Below are positions 11,927-19,077 of a stretch of DNA of 64,000 nt, piece by piece. The translations under genes were made by a program, and so were the position numbers. Under the pieces are notes generated by a model that was not told where the DNA came from, did no database searches, and saw only the letters and a list, made by a program, of their open reading frames with translations. Origin of the DNA: Cesiribacter sp. SM1 (lineage in GTDB: Bacteria > Bacteroidota > Bacteroidia > Cytophagales > Cyclobacteriaceae); assembly GCF_020178975.1 (NCBI RefSeq), contig NZ_JAHXBU010000008.1, positions 1 through 64,000 on the forward strand, in the 5' to 3' direction. The stretch's first letter is position 1. Each line of letters starts with the position of its first letter.

Positions 11927-12688
11927 ATGTATACAGATCGTGATACTACAATAATGATGGAGCTGCTCCTTGGGGGGAGTGCATTTCTATTGGTTTTATG
12001 TGGAGTTCTTCTCTCTTATATAGATCCGGTTTGGTTTAAAGAGGTGTATGTGCGGGAAGATGGTATAATTGAAACCCTGACTGTATTAGTGTTGCTGGGC
12101 ATTAGCCTGCTCATGTTTGGAAGGCTTTTTCGCCTGCGGAATGAAAAAGGGAAGGGATTTCTGCTGGTGTTGTTCCTGCTGGGTGCTTTTGGCTTGTTCG
12201 GGGCAGGAGAAGAGGTTAGCTGGGGACAGCGTTTATGGGAGATTGAAAGCACAGATTTTTTCCTGCAGCATAATGCCCAGGGAGAAACAAACCTCCACAA
12301 CCTCGTGGTAAAGGGTGAAAAGCTCAACAAAATCATCTTCTCACAGCTCCTGTTTATTGGCATCACTATTTATTTGCTTGTACTGCCGCTGGTATACAGA
12401 AGAGTGGAAGGGTTTGAAAAAGTTATTGATGACGTGCTGGGCATTCCCATTGCGAGGAAATACCAGGTAGGGGCATTTGGGGCCATGTTGTTGCTCACAA
12501 ACATGGTAACTGTAGGGAAGGGGAGCGAACTGCTGGAGTTTGGAAGTTGCATGGTCTTTTTGCTGATCTTCCTGTATCCGGCAAATAAAAAGGTATATGC
12601 TTTTACAGCTAAAACTAAGGTGGCTGATAAGCCTGAAAAGAAAGAGGTGTTCATAGCTCAATCCTATGCGGTAAAAAGTATCAGGTAG
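11927..12688 (+). CDS. Unnamed multi-pass membrane protein with conserved polar motif
   Basis: A protein of 253 residues with about six hydrophobic helices. The ATG at 11927 is preferred to a TTG at 11903. Between helices it carries GAGEEVSWGQRLWEIES followed by HNAQGETNLHNL. This string of Glu, Ser, Arg, Asn and His looks like an intramembrane active or binding site. I have the impression that this motif pair recurs in other bacteria but cannot name the family. Its neighbours are DUF4833 and the fatty acid hydroxylase, so a role in lipid modification or transport is plausible. The C-terminal tail is Lys-rich and cytoplasmic in style. Confidence 0.6.
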   Translation: MYTDRDTTIMMELLLGGSAFLLVLCGVLLSYIDPVWFKEVYVREDGIIETLTVLVLLGISLLMFGRLFRLRNEKGKGFLLVLFLLGAFGLFGAGEEVSWGQRLWEIESTDFFLQHNAQGETNLHNLVVKGEKLNKIIFSQLLFIGITIYLLVLPLVYRRVEGFEKVIDDVLGIPIARKYQVGAFGAMLLLTNMVTVGKGSELLEFGSCMVFLLIFLYPANKKVYAFTAKTKVADKPEKKEVFIAQSYAVKSIR

Positions 12689-12765
12689 CAGGGTGAATCT
12701 GGCACCAGGCTTTTGCTGTCAGGGTGTCCTTAATTTTTAGTCCTAGAAAAATATCAAATACATTC

Positions 12766-13386
12766 ATGAAAAAGCATTATGTATCAACCTCTCAAGCATC
12801 AGTAAGGATGTTCAGGAGCAGTTGGATGGAGGCATTGTCTAAAGTTCATTTTACAGTACCGCTCATCTTATATGTACCCGTGGTGCTGTTCCTGCTCTGG
12901 AATGCACTATTTATAGTTGGTATCAGTATAGGGGCTTGTTTAGCGTTTTTTGGGCTGGGGCTATTTTTATGGACCCTGGTAGAATATGTGATGCATCGGT
13001 GGGTGTTTCATTATGAACCTTCATCCGGGTGGGGACGGCGCCTGCATTACATCTTTCATGGCGTACATCATGCTTATCCCAATGATGAAAAAAGGCTGGT
13101 ACTACCGCCATCTACCAGCATTCCACTGGCTGCTTTGCTGTATTGCTTTTTTTCTGTGCTGTTATCCGGAGCAGGTTTATATGTTTTTTTTGCTGCTTTC
13201 CTGTTGGGGTACTTGTTTTATGACATTTCCCACTATGCCCTTCACCACTTCAGTTTTAAGAACCCCTTTTGGAGGAAGTTAAAACACCACCACATGCTCC
13301 ACCATTATTCCGATGCCACAAAGGGATACGGGGTGAGCTCAGCCTTCTGGGATAAAGTGTTTGGTTCTGATTTTCACAAAGAATAG
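12766..13386 (+). CDS. Fatty acid hydroxylase superfamily protein, probable ceramide hydroxylase
   Basis: A di-iron membrane hydroxylase of 206 residues. The histidine boxes are clear: HRWVFH, HGVHH, HYALHH and HHHMLHH, in the order seen in fatty acid 2-hydroxylases (Scs7/FA2H type). The ATG at 12766 is chosen because the upstream frame begins only with GTG and adds no conserved residues. It ends one base before the PAP2 gene start. In a sphingolipid operon the natural substrate is the ceramide acyl chain or long-chain base. The position hydroxylated cannot be inferred. Confidence 0.85.
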   Translation: MKKHYVSTSQASVRMFRSSWMEALSKVHFTVPLILYVPVVLFLLWNALFIVGISIGACLAFFGLGLFLWTLVEYVMHRWVFHYEPSSGWGRRLHYIFHGVHHAYPNDEKRLVLPPSTSIPLAALLYCFFSVLLSGAGLYVFFAAFLLGYLFYDISHYALHHFSFKNPFWRKLKHHHMLHHYSDATKGYGVSSAFWDKVFGSDFHKE

Positions 13387-13387
13387 C

Positions 13388-14341
13388 ATGCGTGCCCTTA
13401 CCACACCTTCGGAAGAGATAAAACCTCTTACAACGAAACAACTATTTATGCTGCTTGGACTATCAGTGGCTTACCTGGCAGCGAGTTATTTACTGCTGGG
13501 TTTCCAGCAGTACCCCCTGTTGCTGGTGGCGCTTGTAAATGGGATGTATTTTATGAGCTCCGTTACCAGAAGAATGGTAACAGGCTTTTCGGTCTTTATT
13601 GTTTATGGCGTACTCTATGACTACATGAAAGCCTTTCCAAATTATTGGTTTAATACTGTCCACATTGCAGATCTGTATACAGCAGAGAAAGCAATTTTTG
13701 GAATTTCTATAGGAGGTAACATACTTACCCCTAATGAATTCTGGGCTCTTCATAGTCATCTGTCACTGGATATTGCCAGTGCCTTTTTTTATCTGTGCTG
13801 GGTGCCTGTTCCGCTGGCGTTTGCGCTTTATCTTTTTTTTAAAAGCAGCAGGCAGTTTGTCTACTTCGCGCTTACCTTCCTATTGGTAAACCTGCTGGGT
13901 TTTGTGGTGTACTACCTTTTTCCGGCAGCCCCGCCCTGGTATGTGCAGGAGGTTGGTTTTGCTTTTGATTCCGGGACAGCAGGTAACCCGGCAGGCTTGG
14001 GCAAATTCGATGCTTTTTTCGGAATAGCCGTATTCAGTTCACTTTATGCAAAAGGTTCTAACGTATTTGCCGCTATGCCATCTTTACATGCTGCTTACCC
14101 GCTCATTGTGTACTACTATGCTTTGAAGAACAGGGTAGGGATGATGGAATGGGTGTTTGCGCTCATAATGTTAGGCATTTGGTTTGCAGCTATTTATACC
14201 TCCCACCACTATGTGCTGGATGTATTGGCTGGTATACTTTGTACTCTTTTCGGTATCAAACTATTTAACCGAATGATCACTGGCAACAACATATTAAGCA
14301 GGAAAGTGGAAACCTTTATATCTATCATCAATAAAGGGTAG
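13388..14341 (+). CDS. PAP2-family membrane protein, probable inositol phosphorylceramide synthase (Aur1-like)
   Basis: A protein of 317 residues with about six membrane helices. The PAP2 catalytic motifs are AAMPSLHAAYP and SHHYVLDVLAG. The N-terminal VLYDYMKAFPNYWFNTVHI segment is typical of the Aur1/PAP2_3 branch rather than of short undecaprenyl-pyrophosphate phosphatases. Aur1 enzymes transfer inositol phosphate from phosphatidylinositol to ceramide. All upstream genes for both substrates are in this operon, and the gene starts one base after the ceramide hydroxylase. A plain lipid phosphatase is the alternative. Confidence 0.75.
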   Translation: MRALTTPSEEIKPLTTKQLFMLLGLSVAYLAASYLLLGFQQYPLLLVALVNGMYFMSSVTRRMVTGFSVFIVYGVLYDYMKAFPNYWFNTVHIADLYTAEKAIFGISIGGNILTPNEFWALHSHLSLDIASAFFYLCWVPVPLAFALYLFFKSSRQFVYFALTFLLVNLLGFVVYYLFPAAPPWYVQEVGFAFDSGTAGNPAGLGKFDAFFGIAVFSSLYAKGSNVFAAMPSLHAAYPLIVYYYALKNRVGMMEWVFALIMLGIWFAAIYTSHHYVLDVLAGILCTLFGIKLFNRMITGNNILSRKVETFISIINKG

Positions 14342-14415
14342 CGGGAGGTTTTATGTTTGAAAAGCCTCACATCTACTGTGCATAACTTGCATTTTTTACC
14401 CATCAATAGCAAACC

Positions 14416-15231
14416 ATGAAAAAGCACCTGTTCCTACCATTTATGATATCTCTGCTCTTTGTGTCATGCGAAGATATTGAGATTGATTTCTTTCAATACA
14501 GCCCGAAACAGGCTAAGCTAAAGGAACATGAAAAAAACCTGACGGCCAGGAATCTGGAAAAAATTCTGCAGCAATCAGCAGAAGATACCATCAGACTTAT
14601 ACTGATGGGAGATACCCAGCGCTTTTACGATGAAGCAGATGATTTTGTAAAGGCCGCTAACAGTATAGAAGAGATAGATTTTGTTGTGCATCTTGGTGAT
14701 ATATCTGATTTCGGGATGGCCCAGGAGTTTAGGTGGATGCATGATATCATGAAGAATTTGAAGGTACCATACCTGACGGTAATTGGTAACCATGACATGC
14801 TGGCTTCGGGTAGAACTGCGTATCAGCAGATGTACGGAGCTTTTAATTATGCCTTCGTGTATGGCGAGACAAAATTTATTTTCCTGGATACCAACGGGCG
14901 GGAGTATGGCTTCAATGGAAAAGTACCTGATATTGATTGGCTGCAGAGCCAGTTAGTGCCTGCTGGTGAATGGAAGCAGGCTGTGGTTATCTCACATGTA
15001 AAGCCCTTTTCCGGTGACTTTGATGATAACTTGTCACTGCCCTATCACCAGGCTCTGGTTAACAGCAAAATGGTTGACTTAAGCCTGCACGGTCATGATC
15101 ATGACTGGGGTACCACCTATGGGCCAGACAGCCTGATTACCTACCAGGTAACCACTACTATGAAGAAGAGAGCATTTTCATATTTAAAGATTTGGAACAG
15201 GGGATACCGCATTGAAAGAAGGTTCTATTAG
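14416..15231 (+). CDS. Calcineurin-like metallophosphoesterase, lipoprotein
   Basis: A protein of 271 residues. The N-terminus MKKHLFLPFMISLLFVSCED is a lipoprotein signal with the lipobox cysteine at residue 17. All metal-binding motifs of the calcineurin-like phosphoesterase fold are present: LMGDTQRFYD, VHLGDISD, GNHDM, VISHVKP and LHGHDHDWG. It is likely anchored in the periplasm or on the outer surface. It follows the PAP2 gene by 74 bases and could hydrolyse a phospholipid head group or pyrophosphate released by lipid synthesis, which is inference. Confidence 0.85.
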   Translation: MKKHLFLPFMISLLFVSCEDIEIDFFQYSPKQAKLKEHEKNLTARNLEKILQQSAEDTIRLILMGDTQRFYDEADDFVKAANSIEEIDFVVHLGDISDFGMAQEFRWMHDIMKNLKVPYLTVIGNHDMLASGRTAYQQMYGAFNYAFVYGETKFIFLDTNGREYGFNGKVPDIDWLQSQLVPAGEWKQAVVISHVKPFSGDFDDNLSLPYHQALVNSKMVDLSLHGHDHDWGTTYGPDSLITYQVTTTMKKRAFSYLKIWNRGYRIERRFY

Positions 15232-15232
15232 C

Positions 15233-15814
15233 ATGAGGATAGCATTTTACTATATCGGGACTATTTCAATGATGCTGTTACCAAACTTGGTTTTTAGTCA
15301 GCAATCACAACACGCTGCCTATCATCTGAAGGGTCAGTTTGCAGGAGATATAGGTTTTTTATCAGCCGGAATAGGGAGAAGTTTCTTTGAAGAGAGACTA
15401 GAAACAGATATTTTCTTTGGCTACTTACCGGAAAGCATAGGAGGGGTGCAGGTTGTCACAACAGCAATCAAAGCCAGTTATGTGCCTTTTTCCCCGGTTA
15501 AGACAGCCGTAATGGAGTGGCAGGCGCTAAAAACAGGCTGGCAGTTAAGCTACACCTTTGGGAAAGACTATTTTGCAAAGGAACCCCGGGACCGGTACCC
15601 CAAAAGCTACTATGGATTTTCTACCGCTTTGCACCTTTACTTTTTTCTGGGAGGGCAGGTGGATTTTGGAAGGGTGCATAAGACGAAAAGATTTGGATTT
15701 TATTACGAAGCAGGCGCCACTGGTGAATACATCATCTCCTATGTTTCGAACCCTGATTACCTGAGTCTCAATAAAATATTTAACCTGGCCTTAGGCATCA
15801 GGTATGCCTTATGA
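15233..15814 (+). CDS. Hypothetical secreted protein with beta-barrel-like pattern
   Basis: A protein of 193 residues starting one base after the metallophosphoesterase stop. A signal peptide (residues 1-22, ending LVFSQ) is followed by alternating hydrophobic and polar strands rich in Tyr and Phe, ending in GIRYAL as outer membrane proteins often do. No family is recognised. Its tight coupling makes it the last gene of the inositol-sphingolipid operon. A small outer membrane partner of the preceding lipoprotein is a reasonable guess. Confidence 0.65.
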   Translation: MRIAFYYIGTISMMLLPNLVFSQQSQHAAYHLKGQFAGDIGFLSAGIGRSFFEERLETDIFFGYLPESIGGVQVVTTAIKASYVPFSPVKTAVMEWQALKTGWQLSYTFGKDYFAKEPRDRYPKSYYGFSTALHLYFFLGGQVDFGRVHKTKRFGFYYEAGATGEYIISYVSNPDYLSLNKIFNLALGIRYAL

Positions 15815-16032
15815 TTTTCTTAATCTAGCATAAGTTCTTTTCTTAAACTACTTCATGAATTATCCTTTAGACTGCCGCTAGCTTTGTGATATCAAAAAGG
15901 AAGAGGAATATGCCGGTTTCAAAACATAGCCAAATGATCAGGAGCTGTGGCAGATACAGGTTTATCCAACTGCCTTATTGAAGCGAAAAATGTTGAGCAG
16001 TAATTATTTTAACCTTTTAATTGAACATTCTA

Positions 16033-16647
16033 ATGAAAAAGAACATGAAAAGCCTTTCTCTTGCCCTGTTAATAAGCTTGTTTGCGGTGGCATTTACGGT
16101 GGTGAAAGATACTACGTATACCGTTAATCAGCAGCAAAGCAAACTCACCTGGATTGGCCGAAAAGTTGGCGGTGAGCACACGGGCACCATTCAATTATCA
16201 AATGGAAAAATTAACTGGAACGGAAAAAGCCTGACCGGAGGCACATTTGAAGTTGATATGTCCTCCATTACCAATACAGATGTTACTGACAAAGAGTATA
16301 ATCAGAAGCTGGTAAGCCACCTAAAGTCCGATGACTTCTTCTCTACCGATAAGTATCCTAAAGCCAGGTTTGTGATTACCAAGGTTACCCCTCTGGCCAA
16401 CAGCCAATCGCAGATCAAAGGCAAGCTTACCATCAAGGGGATCACCAAAGAAGTAGAGTTTCCTGCTACAATTCAGGCTAGCGGCAGCCAACTGACTGCC
16501 CGAGCAAAAGTTGTCGTGGACCGTACGCTGTATAACATTCGATATGGGTCTGGTAGTTTTTTCGATAACCTCGGAGACAAAGCTATCAACAATGAATTTG
16601 AGCTGAATGTAGTGTTAGTAGCCAACAAGGCAGAGGTTATTAACTAG
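16033..16647 (+). CDS. YceI family protein, exported
   Basis: A second YceI protein of 204 residues, with a signal peptide (MKKNMKSLSLALLISLFAVA) from the ATG at 16033. An upstream TTG at 16021 is in frame but unnecessary. Core motifs DTTYTVNQQQSKLTWIGRK, LVSHLKSDDFFSTDKYPKA and KLTIKGITKEVEFP match the family. It is periplasmic, in contrast to the copy at 694. It stands alone between the lipid operon and the cyclase gene and is followed by a hairpin. Confidence 0.88.
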   Translation: MKKNMKSLSLALLISLFAVAFTVVKDTTYTVNQQQSKLTWIGRKVGGEHTGTIQLSNGKINWNGKSLTGGTFEVDMSSITNTDVTDKEYNQKLVSHLKSDDFFSTDKYPKARFVITKVTPLANSQSQIKGKLTIKGITKEVEFPATIQASGSQLTARAKVVVDRTLYNIRYGSGSFFDNLGDKAINNEFELNVVLVANKAEVIN

Positions 16648-16663
16648 CTATAAAACATCTGTT

Positions 16664-16711
16664 CATTAGCCTCCTTCCGGTACCAGAGCTTCTGATGCCG
16701 GAAGGCTAATG
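16664..16711 (+). terminator. Hairpin after the second yceI gene
   Basis: The arms CATTAGCC and GGCTAATG extend into CTTCCGG and CCGGAAG with a small bulge, forming a long stem 17 bases after the YceI stop. No T-run follows, so it may protect the 3' end or act as a weak terminator rather than a classical one. Confidence 0.55.
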
Positions 16712-16782
16712 GATGCTTTATGCGTTATCCGCTCGCCTCTGGATGAGGGAACAAAACATGTTTTCAGACACATCAAAAAGTT

Positions 16783-17751
16783 ATGAACCTTAAAAGAGAA
16801 TATACGATAGAGTTCAGGGGGGAGCTGCCAGTAAAGGTACTGGAAGGGCAGTCGATACTAAAGGCTTCCCTGGCTGCCGGTATTCAGCACTATCATGTAT
16901 GTGGAGGACGGGGCAAATGTTCTACCTGCCGTGTACTGGTCTATGAAGGGGAGGAATACCTTACCAGCCCTACAAGAAGGGAGCTGGCCCTGGGACAAAG
17001 AATGAAGTTTTCATCCAAAGTACGCCTGGCCTGCCAGACACGCGTGTTGGGTGAACCCGTACTCATGCACCGCATCATGCGGGATGATGCAGACTGCACG
17101 CTTTATCTGGGAGAAAGTATCGGGGATGATACAGATAAAATAGGCGAAGAACGTGAACTGGCGCTCTTTTTTTTGGACATCAGGAATTTTACTCCTTTTA
17201 TGACATCTCATCTTCCTTTTGATGTGATGCATATTCTGCGGCGCATGTTTAAGATCTTCAAAATTGCCATAGAAGAAAATAACGGAGGCAAGATCCTGGA
17301 GACAGGTGGAGATAGCCTTTATGCTGTTTTTGGTATTGATAGAGATCTTAAAACAGCAATAGCGGATGCTGTAGCGGCCGGTCTTGAAATTCTGAATGAC
17401 GTAGAAGTTTTCAATGAAAGATACCTGACTGCATTTTTTAATTATCGCATTGATGTGGGGATTGGCCTGCATGCAGGTAAGGTGATTTTCGGAAACAGAG
17501 GGCTGGGGCTCAGCAGCAACCTGGCTGCTATGGGGCCACCCGTGAATGTTGCAGCCCGCCTGCAGAATGCCACCAAGCAGTTAAATAACAGTTTTGTTGT
17601 TTCGGATCAGGTGTTTGAACTGCTGGACAGCAAACCAACAGAGGCACCAGCTGCAACGGTTCAGCTAAAAGGAATTTCAAAGGAGCAAAAGGTAAGGCTG
17701 CTTGGTAAGCCTTATCAATGGCTAAATCTGGAACATAAAAAAGAAAGCTAA
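16783..17751 (+). CDS. 2Fe-2S ferredoxin domain fused to class III nucleotide cyclase
   Basis: A protein of 322 residues. Residues 1-105 are a plant-type ferredoxin domain with cluster ligands Cys40, Cys46, Cys49 and Cys84. Residues 125-300 are a class III cyclase. Metal-binding Asp132 (FFLDIRNFT) and Asp177 (ETGGDSLYAVFG) and transition-state Asn255 and Arg259 (VNVAARL) are present, so activity is expected. The base-selecting lysine of adenylate cyclases is Glu173, as in guanylate cyclases, while the second selecting position appears to be Ala248. The product is therefore not predictable as cAMP. The iron-sulphur domain suggests redox control. The next gene encodes an HD-Pycsar effector 105 bases downstream. 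Confidence 0.85.
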   Translation: MNLKREYTIEFRGELPVKVLEGQSILKASLAAGIQHYHVCGGRGKCSTCRVLVYEGEEYLTSPTRRELALGQRMKFSSKVRLACQTRVLGEPVLMHRIMRDDADCTLYLGESIGDDTDKIGEERELALFFLDIRNFTPFMTSHLPFDVMHILRRMFKIFKIAIEENNGGKILETGGDSLYAVFGIDRDLKTAIADAVAAGLEILNDVEVFNERYLTAFFNYRIDVGIGLHAGKVIFGNRGLGLSSNLAAMGPPVNVAARLQNATKQLNNSFVVSDQVFELLDSKPTEAPAATVQLKGISKEQKVRLLGKPYQWLNLEHKKES

Positions 17752-17856
17752 AGTCATGATACCTTCTTTATGTCTGTTCATACCTTATACATGGTATTCT
17801 ACTAATTGATTACCTCTAGTCAAGTATTCCTTGCGTCACTTTTGTGGTGAAATGAT

Positions 17857-19077
17857 ATGATTCACGCTCCGACCATACACTCCGACTTGTTGAATGATGT
17901 AGCATCCTATATCAGATTCTACATGCAGTCTAAGACCAAAGCCGCACTTTTTTATCACAACCTGGAGCATACCGAAGGGGTAGTGAAAGCTGCTGATATG
18001 ATTGCCCGTCATTATGCCTTAGGCGATAATGATTATTTCATTCTCATCACTGCCGCCTGGTTCCATGATGTAGGTTATTTTGATGATGTTATCGATTTGC
18101 ATGAGGAGAGTGGCGCCCGTAAGGCCGCTGCTTTTTTGGAAGTAAAAGGAGTGGCCCCCAAAACGGTAGAAGCCATAAAACAATGTATCCTGGCTACTGC
18201 TTTTGGCTACCAGCCGCTAAATCTGCTGGAACAAATTATCAAAGACGCAGATCTGTTTCATTTTGGCACTGATGATTTCATGTACCGAAACAGGATGCTT
18301 CGCAAGGAACGTGAGGCATTACTGCATCAAAAGATTAATAAAAAGCAGTTCCGAAAGGAAACCATTGCCCTTCTGGAATACCATCAGTTTTATACAAATT
18401 ATTGTCAAGCTATATTAGGGAGTAAGAAAGAACAGAACATCCGGGAGTTGAAGCATGAAGTAGCAGCAAAAGGCTCCGATCCCCAAGAGGCTCTTGGGGA
18501 TCAACAGCCCCCGGCAAAAAACACCAGCAGGAAGCACAAAAGCGAGCGACCTGAAAAAGGGATTGAAACCATGTTCAGGATCACCTCTAACAACAGCCAG
18601 CGATTAAGTGACCAGGCAGATACCAAAGCCAACATTCTCATTACGGTAAACACAATTATTGTCTCTGTTTTATTGAGCACGGTGGTCAGAAACATTGAAC
18701 AGTATACAAATCTGACTATTCCTACAATTATGTTGCTTAGCGCTAACCTAATCACGATCGTTTTTTCCATACTGGCTACAAAGCCACACATCCCCAAAGG
18801 AACTTTTACACAGCAGGAAGTAATGGAAAAGCGGGTAAATCTTTTGTTTTTTGGCAACTTTTACCAGATGCCTTTCAAGGAATATGCAGATGGTATGCTG
18901 CAAATGATGGAAGACAGGGATTTTTTGTACCTGGGGCTAATCAGGGACGTCTATAACCAGGGAGTTGTTTTAGGAAAAAAATACCGCATGCTCAAAATTG
19001 CATATTCGGTGTTTATGGTCGGCTTTATTTTATCTGTTATCACTTTTTTTATTGCTTCCAAATATTATGCTGCCTAA
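17857..19077 (+). CDS. HD phosphohydrolase domain fused to Pycsar-type transmembrane effector domain (DUF5706)
   Basis: A protein of 406 residues. The N-terminal HD domain (about 25-195) has a complete metal site: His34/His38 (FYHNLEH), His70-Asp71 (AAWFHDVGY) and an Asp in IIKDADLFHF. After a polar linker, residues about 239-406 match the Pycsar effector membrane domain (RLSDQADTKANILITVNT, then RVNLLFFGNF) with hydrophobic helices near 250-270, 280-300 and 375-400. Pycsar effectors respond to cyclic pyrimidine nucleotides made by a class III cyclase and damage the membrane during phage infection. Here the HD module could cleave or sense the signal. It lies downstream of a cyclase and overlaps ppk by 11 bases. 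A housekeeping role linked to polyphosphate is also possible. Confidence 0.8.
   Translation: MIHAPTIHSDLLNDVASYIRFYMQSKTKAALFYHNLEHTEGVVKAADMIARHYALGDNDYFILITAAWFHDVGYFDDVIDLHEESGARKAAAFLEVKGVAPKTVEAIKQCILATAFGYQPLNLLEQIIKDADLFHFGTDDFMYRNRMLRKEREALLHQKINKKQFRKETIALLEYHQFYTNYCQAILGSKKEQNIRELKHEVAAKGSDPQEALGDQQPPAKNTSRKHKSERPEKGIETMFRITSNNSQRLSDQADTKANILITVNTIIVSVLLSTVVRNIEQYTNLTIPTIMLLSANLITIVFSILATKPHIPKGTFTQQEVMEKRVNLLFFGNFYQMPFKEYADGMLQMMEDRDFLYLGLIRDVYNQGVVLGKKYRMLKIAYSVFMVGFILSVITFFIASKYYAA
18478..18502. repeat. Perfect 25-bp palindrome in the HD-Pycsar linker
   Basis: The arms GATCCCCAAGAG and CTCTTGGGGATC are exact reverse complements flanking a single G. The repeat lies within the coding sequence, in the low-complexity linker between the HD and transmembrane domains. 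Confidence 0.8.
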
